A DNA stretch of 57,854 nucleotides from a virus, in the IMG/VR virus record IMGVR_UViG_3300044716_000655, positions 1 through 57,854 of that record. The stretch is one strand, 5' to 3'. The stretch's first letter is position 1. Each line of letters starts with the position of its first letter. Of the stretch, positions 44,751-51,304 are shown piece after piece. Both the position numbers and the translations under genes were made by a program. The notes under the pieces are model-generated. The model was not told where the DNA came from and did not search any database. It worked only from the letters and a program-made list of their open reading frames with translations.

Positions 44751-44833
44751 TAAAGTGTATAGGTAATCATGTTACGTGAGCATGAAACAGGATTACAGTG
44801 AAGTAATAAGTTGAAATACGCCTATACACTTTA
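44751..44833 (+). ncRNA. 83-nt structured RNA candidate with own promoter
   Basis: A perfect 13-bp helix TAAAGTGTATAGG (44751-44763) with CCTATACACTTTA (44821-44833) encloses 57 bases. Inside, TAATC (44764-44768) can pair with GATTA, surrounding CATG/CATG. The TATAA of a family promoter lies 11 bases upstream, and no good ORF covers the sequence. It resembles a stable small RNA. Not recognised as tRNA, because D and T arm signatures are missing. Confidence 0.62.
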
Positions 44834-44854
44834 TACCATAATAAAATAAATTAT

Positions 44855-45028
44855 ATGAAAGACAACACAGACATCAAGATTTTAGTTATGTGCGTAGCAG
44901 CATTTGTGATATCAACATTAGGGATAGTAGTATCGCCTACAATAATGTCACAAATATTTTTCGCCGTTATTGATTTATTCATTGCTATTTTGATTATGTT
45001 TTTATTAGGTGAGATTAGAAAACCATAA
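44855..45028 (+). CDS. Small membrane protein, two helices
   Basis: A 57-aa protein with helices at about residues 8-26 and 32-51 (IKILVMCVAAFVISTLGIVV and IFFAVIDLFIAILIMFLL). It follows the RNA candidate by 21 bases and may share its promoter. Function unknown. Confidence 0.5.
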   Translation: MKDNTDIKILVMCVAAFVISTLGIVVSPTIMSQIFFAVIDLFIAILIMFLLGEIRKP

Positions 45029-45036
45029 CTATCCAT

Positions 45037-45076
45037 CTTAGACTTTTGAGTAAATTATTATATCTTTATATTAATA
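45037..45076 (+). promoter_or_regulatory. Promoter, CTTAGA variant / TATCTTTATATTAATA
   Basis: CTTAGACTTTTGAGTAAA then TATATCTTTATATTAATA, with TATTAAT in place of AGTATAA. Drives 45099. Confidence 0.72.
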
Positions 45077-45098
45077 AAATAAATTAATAATTAAAGTT

Positions 45099-45356
45099 AT
45101 GGCCAACAAAAAAGGTAGTTATGAATTAGTAGAAAGTGTAATGGTAGATTGTTATGGTGGTGGTTTAGGTGAGTATAATGAGAAGGTGATGAATGATTTT
45201 TATAGTAGTTTTGAGAAGGGTGTTGATGTGAGTAAAAATAAGTTTTTTGAGTTTTGTAATAAGTATATAGATGATGTAAGTGAGAGATATTATATTAGAT
45301 TAAATTGGGAGTTTATTATTAGTGGTGGTGATGAGAGTGTTTATGAGGAATGTTAA
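45099..45356 (+). CDS. Protein of unknown function
   Basis: An 85-aa acidic protein (YELVESVMVDCYGGGLGEYN, then FEKGVDVSKNKFFEFCNKY). Monocistronic, between a promoter and a strong terminator. No family recognised. Confidence 0.5.
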   Translation: MANKKGSYELVESVMVDCYGGGLGEYNEKVMNDFYSSFEKGVDVSKNKFFEFCNKYIDDVSERYYIRLNWEFIISGGDESVYEEC

Positions 45357-45361
45357 ATTAA

Positions 45362-45384
45362 GGGGGCAAATGCCCCCACTTTTT
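45362..45384 (+). terminator. Intrinsic terminator
   Basis: GGGGGC/GCCCCC stem with loop AAAT and a TTTTT run; next promoter three bases later. Confidence 0.85.
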
Positions 45385-45386
45385 AT

Positions 45387-45426
45387 CCTAGACTAGAAAA
45401 TGAGTTATTATATCTTTATAGTATAA
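45387..45426 (+). promoter_or_regulatory. Promoter, CCTAGACTAGAAAA / TATCTTTATAG
   Basis: CCTAGACTAGAAAATGAG then TATATCTTTATAGTATAA; drives 45447. Confidence 0.8.
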
Positions 45427-45446
45427 ATTAAAATAATATAAATAGT

Positions 45447-45635
45447 ATGTACCAAGAACTAAACACCTTTATTATCTTTCCAGAATCAAATAACATTTTT
45501 AATTATGTTACGTTTAAATGTCTCCCCGACGAATTAAATAATATGTTAATTAAGGAGGAAATGATTGGTCCGGAATATCATTATTCCGAGTTCAGTTGGG
45601 TTATTTTTAAGGACGGAGAAATGATTCAGGGTTAA
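45447..45635 (+). CDS. Small protein, function unknown
   Basis: A 62-aa acidic protein (MYQELNTFIIFPESNNIFNY). The hairpin at 45624-45644 overlaps its last codons. No family recognised. Confidence 0.5.
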   Translation: MYQELNTFIIFPESNNIFNYVTFKCLPDELNNMLIKEEMIGPEYHYSEFSWVIFKDGEMIQG

Positions 45636-45644
45636 CACCTGAAT
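45624..45644 (+). terminator. Weak hairpin over the stop codon
   Basis: A 7-bp stem ATTCAGG/CCTGAAT with loop GTTAACA covering the end of the gene; only TATT follows. Confidence 0.5.
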
Positions 45645-45651
45645 TATTCGT

Positions 45652-45690
45652 CCTAGATAATTAAGCGATATATAATATCTTTATATTAAT
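45652..45690 (+). promoter_or_regulatory. Promoter, CCTAGATAATTAAG / TATCTTTATATTAAT
   Basis: CCTAGATAATTAAGCGAT then TAATATCTTTATATTAAT; drives 45724. Confidence 0.75.
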
Positions 45691-45723
45691 AAAATAAATT
45701 AATAACTAAATAATTAGCACACC

Positions 45724-45900
45724 ATGCAAAGCGAACTACAAAAACTTATTAGCAGTTTAATTCAAAACGGTATCAACCAAGATCAAATTGATGCGTTCAC
45801 AGCATTATATAACGAAGCAGTAAAGTTAAAGTTTGAAGTGGACGACATTGACCAGTACGAACAAGACGGACCATTATATGTTACATTAAAAATAAAATAA
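45724..45900 (+). CDS. Small helical acidic protein
   Basis: A 58-aa protein MQSELQKLISSLIQNGINQD then an acidic middle DDIDQYEQDG. It has a long untranslated leader of about 30 bases for this genome. No family recognised. Confidence 0.5.
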   Translation: MQSELQKLISSLIQNGINQDQIDAFTALYNEAVKLKFEVDDIDQYEQDGPLYVTLKIK

Positions 45901-45917
45901 TAACCATAACTTTCACA

Positions 45918-45957
45918 CCTAGGTTATTAAGTAGTATATAATATCTTTATAGTATAA
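45918..45957 (+). promoter_or_regulatory. Promoter, CCTAGGTTATTAAG / TATCTTTATAG
   Basis: CCTAGGTTATTAAGTAGT then TAATATCTTTATAGTATAA; drives 45974. Confidence 0.78.
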
Positions 45958-45973
45958 ATTAAAATAATAAAAA

Positions 45974-46150
45974 ATGTACAATCCAAAATCAACTAATCCG
46001 TTTAAAGCATTTGCCGTGTTCGTAGCTATCATAACCACACTATTTCTAGTTGGGTGTAGCACACCACAACACGGTTACAATTATAAGTCGCATTCAAAAC
46101 ACCGTAACACTGGACCAAGTAAGTGTTATAAGCAACATAATAAGTGGTAA
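45974..46150 (+). CDS. Small lipoprotein
   Basis: A 58-aa protein. A basic start and hydrophobic helix (FKAFAVFVAIITTLFLVGC) end in a lipobox LVGC, so Cys28 would be lipidated. The mature part is 31 residues, rich in histidine, lysine and tyrosine (HGYNYKSHSKHRNTG), which could contact the peptidoglycan or metal. Could mediate exclusion; no family recognised. Confidence 0.6.
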   Translation: MYNPKSTNPFKAFAVFVAIITTLFLVGCSTPQHGYNYKSHSKHRNTGPSKCYKQHNKW

Positions 46151-46175
46151 GGAAATAATAACCATATATTTCACA

Positions 46176-46216
46176 CCTAGAAAATTAAGTTTTATATTAT
46201 ATCTTTATATTAATAA
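46176..46216 (+). promoter_or_regulatory. Promoter, CCTAGAAAATTAAG / TATCTTTATATTAATA
   Basis: CCTAGAAAATTAAGTTTT then TATATCTTTATATTAATAA; the last member of the family, drives the AT-hook gene. Confidence 0.75.
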
Positions 46217-46246
46217 ATTAAAATAATAAATAAATAATTAAAAATT

Positions 46247-46564
46247 ATGGAACAAACAAACACACCACAACTAGGCCGACCAGTTAATCCAAACAGCCGC
46301 CGCCAACAAGAATTAGCCGCTAAAGCGGAGCGCAGAGCATTAGGGTTAGTTAAACGAGGACGCCCAGTAGTTGAAGGTAGCAAACGCCAATTAGAATTGG
46401 AAGCCAAAATGGAGCGAATGATTAGTAATGGTGGGGTGGTTAGACGCGGCCGACCAGTTAATGGTGAGAGTAAGCGCCAACAACTATTAAACGCCAGAGC
46501 GGAATTGGCCGCTCTGGGTATTGTAAGAACACCGGGACGACCAAAAGTGGTTATTGCGGAGTAA
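46247..46564 (+). CDS. AT-hook-repeat DNA-binding protein
   Basis: A 105-aa basic protein with four GRP motifs (LGRPVNPNS, RGRPVVEGS, RGRPVNGES, PGRPKVV) about 27-32 residues apart, each followed by a helix RQxELxAxAExxxLG. GRP is the AT-hook core that inserts into the minor groove of AT-rich DNA; the R/K before G supports this. It would bind several sites at once and could compact or organise DNA, or mark the adjacent non-coding region. It has its own promoter. Confidence 0.65.
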   Translation: MEQTNTPQLGRPVNPNSRRQQELAAKAERRALGLVKRGRPVVEGSKRQLELEAKMERMISNGGVVRRGRPVNGESKRQQLLNARAELAALGIVRTPGRPKVVIAE

Positions 46565-47102
46565 TTTAATTATTTTATTAAGGGGGGGTGGGCGCCGCAA
46601 TGGCGCCTATCTCTGTCCCGTACCGCGTACGTACGCGTATACCACAACCCATATATATACCACGCGCGCTGCTATCCATACGCGGGTGCGGTGATACCGC
46701 TACCGGGATGGACGTATTAAGATATAAAGTATAATTATAGTGGGTAGGGTTTGTATATACTTATATACTTTGAGCCCACACCACATACCATACCACATCA
46801 TCACATCTCTTAACCATTACATCACCCTATATTAACTGCTGGGGTGTAAATTTTGGTATACGCCTTTTACACATGATTTCAAAGAACTAAAAGTAACTAG
46901 TAATAAAAATTTTACCCAGTAGCAAAAATATATACGTATCTACCACCCGTTGTGTTAACATGCTACATACTACGTTCTGTTTATCCTCTCTCTCTTTTCC
47001 CGTATTCCAAATATAACATGTATATGAGAACAGGCCAAGCTTAAAACAAAAAAAGTTTTTAAATTTGGCTCCACATAACCCCTTTATATATTCAGCAGTA
47101 AT
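46565..47102 (+). other. Structured non-coding region at the early/late boundary
   Basis: A 538-base stretch without a convincing gene, locally GC-rich in an AT-rich genome. It contains GGCGCC-GCAAT-GGCGCC (46591-46607), a perfect 14-base palindrome CGCGTACGTACGCG (46624-46637), and GCGGT-GAT-ACCGC near 46688. A nested pair follows: GTGGG/CCCAC (46740-46744, 46775-46779) around GTATAT-ACTT-ATATAC (46753-46768). GTGTAAA/TTTACAC (46844-46872) is a further inverted repeat. It separates the small-gene region from the virion genes and could be a replication origin, terminus or packaging site. Confidence 0.45.
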
Positions 47103-47441
47103 ATGCATTTACTAATAGGAATACTCTTTGGTATGTTAGCCCAGGCGCTAACGTTCCTACAGTTACAGGGCCAAATGAGATACACGTGGTTTAAAAACAA
47201 CTACTGGTTAGTAGTCCTAATGGGAATACCTATATCAATGTTATTTATGTACTCAGTTAAAAACATGATAACCTTTTTTAACGGCCAGATGTGGCCATCG
47301 CGCCTCATAGGTTTTTCCATTGGTACAATAGTGTTTATCATTATGTCGTATGCTCTTTTCCGCGAGCCGGTTACCACTAAAACGTTTATATGCTTGGTAT
47401 TAAGCGTAGTAATACTGTGTATTCAATTATTCATGAAGTGA
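47103..47441 (+). CDS. Membrane protein, about four helices
   Basis: A 112-aa protein with four hydrophobic segments (about 2-21, 33-54, 65-83 and 90-110), resembling half of a DMT/EamA-type transporter or a small phage membrane protein. No signal peptide or cysteines. It is the first gene after the structured region and ends at a terminator. Function unknown. Confidence 0.5.
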   Translation: MHLLIGILFGMLAQALTFLQLQGQMRYTWFKNNYWLVVLMGIPISMLFMYSVKNMITFFNGQMWPSRLIGFSIGTIVFIIMSYALFREPVTTKTFICLVLSVVILCIQLFMK

Positions 47442-47442
47442 T

Positions 47443-47466
47443 ACGCTAATTGATTTAAAGCGTTTT
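47443..47466 (+). terminator. Terminator hairpin
   Basis: ACGCT/AGCGT stem with an 11-base loop, then TTTT. Two short T-rich stretches with GGC/GCC pairing (47537-47558) follow. Confidence 0.55.
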
Positions 47467-47567
47467 ATACACCCTATAGTATCAAAAGTATATACGGATA
47501 TCTGGATGAAGGTGCGAAGTGTGAGGGTGTGTGCATGGCCTAGTAGAGAGCCTTTTTTTGCCCTAAG

Positions 47568-47600
47568 TTTGTAAACTGTAAATTTAGATGTTATCTTTAC
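47568..47600 (+). promoter_or_regulatory. Promoter, TTTG / TATCTTTAC
   Basis: TTTG at 47568-47571 and TTATCTTTAC at 47591-47600, a host-like Bacteroidota arrangement without CCTAGA. Drives 47616. Confidence 0.65.
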
Positions 47601-47615
47601 AATAAAATAAAAGTT

Positions 47616-48179
47616 ATGAGTAAAAAAGGATTAAAACACAATGTAGCAAATTTTGTAGGTGATTCAATGGATGCATATAAATCCGATCCTACGGGTTATG
47701 TAGTAACAGCAGCAGCTGGTGCCGTGGTTGCTAATCATGTTGGTAAACATATTGTTAAACCATTAATTTCAATTGCCTCACCTATTGTTTGGCCACTTGT
47801 TGCTATTGGATGGTTATGGTTAGGTTGGGGTTATGTTTTATCTAAAATCTTTAAAAACAACTTTATCAGTTATACTTTAGCTACAGTACCATATGGTTTA
47901 TTCTTTTATCTATGTTACTTAGGATTAACACCTAACGTTATATTAGCTAACATGATTATAGCTGGTGTTGGATTCTTTGGAGGCATCGCTTGGATATCAT
48001 ACCAGCTAAAGAAATTATGGCATGGTGAACCAGAGGTTATAGATTATTCAAAACCAGTATGGGATGCTGATCGTGGGTGTTATTATCAATTTAATTCTAA
48101 GACTAAAAAGTATCATTACTTTACTATGTATCCTGATGGATCTAGATATGAATGGTATACTAGAGATATGCCTTTCTAA
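47616..48179 (+). CDS. Membrane protein of unknown function
   Basis: A 187-aa protein. After a soluble 30-residue start come hydrophobic segments (about 31-45, 55-79, 88-106, 110-128), then a 60-residue soluble C-terminus rich in tyrosine (YYQFNSKTKKYHYFTMY). No catalytic motif. It may be a virion or envelope-associated protein. Confidence 0.5.
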   Translation: MSKKGLKHNVANFVGDSMDAYKSDPTGYVVTAAAGAVVANHVGKHIVKPLISIASPIVWPLVAIGWLWLGWGYVLSKIFKNNFISYTLATVPYGLFFYLCYLGLTPNVILANMIIAGVGFFGGIAWISYQLKKLWHGEPEVIDYSKPVWDADRGCYYQFNSKTKKYHYFTMYPDGSRYEWYTRDMPF

Positions 48180-48192
48180 TATTTATTAATAT

Positions 48193-48663
48193 ATGGAATT
48201 AGTTTCAACTTACATTTGTAAAAAAAGTGATATAGGAGTACACGACAATATGTTCGGAGGTACTCTTTTGTCATTAATAGACGATGCCTCAGCTTCATAC
48301 GCTGCTCAAATCTGTGATACCCCACGTATGATCACTATTAAAATTAGTGAATTACTATTTAAAAGACCTGTTAAAGTAGGTTCAATATTAAAAATATATG
48401 CTAAAGTTAGTGAGTTTGGGACTACATCTATTGGTTTATATGTAGAGGTAAGAAAACATAATGTTTATACTGGTGGGCAAGAAATTGTTACTCACACTAA
48501 TATTAAATTTGTTCGTATTGATGAAGATGGAAAACCTATTCCTATTTTACCATATGTAAAAGATAGATATTATGAGAGAATAGATAAATATGGTCAAGGG
48601 TTATTAACTAAAAATAATATTCACCCTGTAATAGAAGAATCATTTGTAAAATCAAATAATTAG
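48193..48663 (+). CDS. Hot-dog-fold acyl-CoA thioesterase-like protein
   Basis: A 156-aa hot-dog enzyme. MFGGTLLSLIDDASASYAA (residues 20-38) gives the N/G-x-x-GG..l.w.D....A helix with the catalytic aspartate, and ITIKISELLFKRPVKVGSIL is the typical central strand of YciA-type thioesterases. These hydrolyse acyl-CoA to fatty acid and CoA. A phage-encoded copy may shift host lipid metabolism. It sits among virion genes, three bases before a ClpP-like gene; the substrate is not known. Confidence 0.75.
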   Translation: MELVSTYICKKSDIGVHDNMFGGTLLSLIDDASASYAAQICDTPRMITIKISELLFKRPVKVGSILKIYAKVSEFGTTSIGLYVEVRKHNVYTGGQEIVTHTNIKFVRIDEDGKPIPILPYVKDRYYERIDKYGQGLLTKNNIHPVIEESFVKSNN

Positions 48664-48666
48664 TAT

Positions 48667-49236
48667 ATGACAAATAGAAGAAACAGATATTTTGATAAAG
48701 ATGATCAATTTAGGAGTATTATCTTAAGTAATGACATTGATAATGAGACTGTAGAAGAAGTAATGCAATTTATTATAGATGTAAACGCATATGATGAGGA
48801 TTTTGAGAACCAAATCAAAGACTATGAGCGTAAACCTATTAAAGTTATTATTAATAGTTTTGGTGGTTCAATATATGATGGTTTTGCTTTAGTAGGTGTT
48901 ATTGAAAACTCTATGACCCCAATTCATACTTACTGTTATGGTATAGCTATGTCTATGGCTTTACCTATATTCGCTTCTGGGCATGTTCGTTTTATGAGTA
49001 AGTTTTCTACACTTATGTATCATGAAGCTTTAACTTCACATCTTGATATGAAATTTTCTTTAATCAAAGATGACATGGATGAATGTAATCGTTTAATGAA
49101 ACAATATGATGAATATTTATTATCACGTTCATCAATGACTCAAAAACAACTTGACGAAGTTAAAAAATCAAGACGCGATTGGTATTTTACAGCTGATGAA
49201 GCGCTAAAATTAGAACTTATAGAAGCTATTATATGA
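48667..49236 (+). CDS. ClpP-like serine protease (S14)
   Basis: A 189-aa protein. INSFGGSIYDGFALVGVIE contains the oxyanion glycines, YGIAMSMALPIFASG carries Ser96, and MYHEAL supplies His119; the ClpP triad is therefore present except that the Asp cannot be assigned. Phages use ClpP-type enzymes as prohead proteases or to alter host proteolysis. Its place at the start of the virion region supports a head maturation role. It overlaps the next gene by four bases. Confidence 0.8.
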   Translation: MTNRRNRYFDKDDQFRSIILSNDIDNETVEEVMQFIIDVNAYDEDFENQIKDYERKPIKVIINSFGGSIYDGFALVGVIENSMTPIHTYCYGIAMSMALPIFASGHVRFMSKFSTLMYHEALTSHLDMKFSLIKDDMDECNRLMKQYDEYLLSRSSMTQKQLDEVKKSRRDWYFTADEALKLELIEAII

Positions 49237-49760
49237 TTAAACTAACTGAACTGCTTAAAGAAATAGAACAAGATAAAATTGACTTTTCTGAGTTAGATAA
49301 AATTGATGATGTTGTAAAAAATGCTATTGAAGCTGCCTCACACAAACAAAATGAAGTAGATATCACTAGTTTATCACTATTAGCTTTAGCAGCCCCAGGT
49401 ATAGTTAACAATGTAGCTAAAATTGTAAAAGCATTATTATCTAAAATTAATATTAAAAAAGGTGAGCAGCCTATAGATAAAGTAATTAGAATATCTGGTG
49501 AATTAGATAATAAATTAGATTCACCTATTAGGTTAATGCTTAAACCATTTGTTAAAGATGATGGTAAACGAAATAAAGCAGCTAATATTATAAAAGCATT
49601 AGTATTATTAATAGCTGGTATATTAACTAATGCTGATATATCTAAATCCCCTACATTAGTAGATGCCATAAAAGCTTATATGCCTGGTTCATGGCAAGAT
49701 GTTATTTCTATTAGATCATTACCCGATTTAGCTTCTAAAGCAAAGACGCTGTTTGCATAA
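49233..49760 (+). CDS. Helical protein, possibly structural
   Basis: A 175-aa protein coupled to the ClpP-like gene by ATGA. Starts MIKLTELLKEIEQDKIDFSE and has two hydrophobic stretches (LLALAAPGIV and IIKALVLLIAGIL) that may be membrane-active or buried helices. A substrate or partner of the protease, such as a scaffold, is possible. No family recognised. Confidence 0.5.
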   Translation: MIKLTELLKEIEQDKIDFSELDKIDDVVKNAIEAASHKQNEVDITSLSLLALAAPGIVNNVAKIVKALLSKINIKKGEQPIDKVIRISGELDNKLDSPIRLMLKPFVKDDGKRNKAANIIKALVLLIAGILTNADISKSPTLVDAIKAYMPGSWQDVISIRSLPDLASKAKTLFA

Positions 49761-49784
49761 TATGTATTATTAAAATACACAATT

Positions 49785-50024
49785 ATGAAAAAATTAATCT
49801 TATTAATCTCTCTCCTAACATTGGTAGCTTGTACCCCTCCAATGAAATCAGAACCAAATAAATGTAAATGCACACCAGAACATTGTTGTGCTGATACAGT
49901 CACTATCAAAGAAAATTTTCCTCCTTTCCCTGAACTTCAAACTGAGGATAATATTATTTTTGAAGAGCCCACCCCAGCTTATCAATATGAAGAAATCCCA
50001 ACTCATCATGAAGAGATAATCTAA
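49785..50024 (+). CDS. Small lipoprotein, Cys- and Pro-rich
   Basis: A 79-aa protein with signal peptide KKLILLISLLTLVAC and lipobox LVAC (Cys16). The mature part has a cysteine cluster (CKCTPEHCC) and an acidic proline-rich tail. The motif ATTATTAAAATACAC upstream differs from the main promoter family. Envelope function unknown. Confidence 0.55.
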   Translation: MKKLILLISLLTLVACTPPMKSEPNKCKCTPEHCCADTVTIKENFPPFPELQTEDNIIFEEPTPAYQYEEIPTHHEEII

Positions 50025-50063
50025 TTTCATATATTTATAATTAACACACAAATTTTATAAATT

Positions 50064-50351
50064 ATGAAAAACATATTTAATACTTTATTCACCTGGGTAG
50101 GTGGTATCTTTAAAGACGAAACTGGTAGTCCATCATCTAAACGAGTTGTAGGCATCATCGCTGGTGTTACACTTTGTATCACAATGTATCACAATAGCTT
50201 CACTACTGTAGACATCGCCCCAGCACAATACTTAGTTGACGCAGTAGCCTTATTAGCATTCGGTTGTTTAGGATTAGCATCTGTAGATAAGATTTTCGGT
50301 AAGAAGATTAATAGTGAAGAAATAAAAGATGAAAAATCTGAAAATAAATAA
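50064..50351 (+). CDS. Holin-like membrane protein
   Basis: A 95-aa protein with a soluble start containing FKDETGSPSSKRVVG, then two transmembrane helices (about 29-47 and 58-78) and an acidic, lysine-rich tail. The KDE.G.pSSKR block followed by two helices is seen in many holin-like phage membrane proteins. The endolysin is far away, so assignment to lysis is tentative. Confidence 0.5.
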   Translation: MKNIFNTLFTWVGGIFKDETGSPSSKRVVGIIAGVTLCITMYHNSFTTVDIAPAQYLVDAVALLAFGCLGLASVDKIFGKKINSEEIKDEKSENK

Positions 50352-50375
50352 TTATTGTTATAAAATAATAAACTG

Positions 50376-50756
50376 ATGAGCAAGGAATTATTAAAAATGC
50401 AAAAATTGGCTGGTATTATTACTGAAAGTCAATATAAAGAAAAATTAAACGAAACCGATAGTAATTTAGGTGATCTACTCACCCCAGATGATTTGCATAA
50501 ATTCTTACACACATTAAGAAATTCAATTAATACTGGTGATAAGAAGGCACCACTAGATATGGTTAATAAAGCAATATCATCTATCGCGGATAAATTAACT
50601 GAAGGTATTAATGATACTGCAGATAGTATTAAGTATAGTTATGACGATATGAGAGATGCGTTTCATGAAGGAATGCATATAGGTAGAACAACAAGTTATA
50701 GTGAACCATCTGAAGAAAAATTCTTAAAATTTATGGCTTCAAAAGGTTTAAATTAA
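50376..50756 (+). CDS. Conserved-looking phage protein, function unknown
   Basis: A 126-aa helical protein. The start ELLKMQKLAGIITESQYKEK resembles a short peptide seen at the N-termini of several virion proteins of marine phages. The C-terminal half is acidic with histidines (FHEGMHIGRTTS). Likely structural but not certain. Confidence 0.5.
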   Translation: MSKELLKMQKLAGIITESQYKEKLNETDSNLGDLLTPDDLHKFLHTLRNSINTGDKKAPLDMVNKAISSIADKLTEGINDTADSIKYSYDDMRDAFHEGMHIGRTTSYSEPSEEKFLKFMASKGLN

Positions 50757-50787
50757 CCAATATTTTTAAAAACATATTATATTAAAA

Positions 50788-50820
50788 TTTGGCCTTCGGG
50801 CCATTTTTTATTATCTTTAC
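50788..50820 (+). promoter_or_regulatory. Promoter, TTTG / TATCTTTAC, overlapping the terminator
   Basis: TTTG at 50788-50791 forms part of the TTCG hairpin, and TTATCTTTAC lies at 50811-50820. The ATG at 50826 leaves almost no leader. Confidence 0.55.
50790..50809 (+). terminator. Intrinsic terminator with UUCG tetraloop
   Basis: TGGCC/GGCCA stem with TTCG loop followed by TTTTTT; a very stable, classical terminator. Confidence 0.88.
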
Positions 50821-50825
50821 ATCGT

Positions 50826-50912
50826 ATGAAAAAATTAAAAATGAAGATTAAGGAGTGGTGGAGAAAACATATTATAGATGTATGCCCACCTCACCTCGAC
50901 GATATATTTTAA
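50826..50912 (+). CDS. 28-aa basic peptide
   Basis: MKKLKMKIKEWWRKHIIDVC and eight more residues (PPHLDDIF). The basic-amphipathic helix with two tryptophans may bind membranes or nucleic acid. Supported by the promoter directly upstream; no family recognised. Confidence 0.5.
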   Translation: MKKLKMKIKEWWRKHIIDVCPPHLDDIF

Positions 50913-50919
50913 GGCATTA

Positions 50920-50934
50920 AGCAGGCGTTCTTTG
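50920..50934 (+). repeat. 15-bp inverted repeat, left copy
   Basis: AGCAGGCGTTCTTTG; pairs perfectly with CAAAGAACGCCTGCT at 51269-51283. The two copies bracket the gene at 50964-51260. Confidence 0.75.
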
Positions 50935-50963
50935 ACATAAAAAATAATAAGGAGAAATAAATT

Positions 50964-51260
50964 ATGGAAACAATGTATTTTGTTTTAGGTATGCTCTCGA
51001 TTGTTGGTGCTATTATATTAGCAACAATTGTTTGGGGTGTAGTTAAGATTAACAGTTTGTTAAAAGAAGTTAAAAATAATGATGAAGAATTTAATAATTT
51101 AAATCGTATTATATGGGAAAACCATAACAATACACGCGAAGATTTAGATCATAGATTTAAAGATATGTATGATGAAATAAAGCATACTCACTCATATATC
51201 GATTCACGCATCGATAAAGTAACAGGCATATTAGGTGCTAAACAAGTAATTAAAGGATAA
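50964..51260 (+). CDS. Membrane-anchored coiled-coil protein inside an inverted repeat pair
   Basis: A 98-aa protein: one N-terminal transmembrane helix (residues 5-28) and a long charged coiled coil (LKEVKNNDEEFNNLNRIIWE). It resembles many small phage tail or membrane accessory proteins. It is the only gene between the 15-bp inverted repeats, with a TTTGACAT sequence just inside the left repeat that could be a promoter element. Function unknown. Confidence 0.55.
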   Translation: METMYFVLGMLSIVGAIILATIVWGVVKINSLLKEVKNNDEEFNNLNRIIWENHNNTREDLDHRFKDMYDEIKHTHSYIDSRIDKVTGILGAKQVIKG

Positions 51261-51268
51261 TATTAATC

Positions 51269-51283
51269 CAAAGAACGCCTGCT
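51269..51283 (+). repeat. 15-bp inverted repeat, right copy
   Basis: CAAAGAACGCCTGCT, the exact reverse complement of 50920-50934. No T-run follows, so it is not a plain terminator. Confidence 0.75.
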
Positions 51284-51304
51284 AAAAATATTATTATTAA
51301 AGTT

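Noticed and set aside
46624-46637. The 14-base palindrome as a simple restriction or recombination site
   Set aside because: It is one of several inverted repeats in a wider structured region, so a single-site explanation is not justified.
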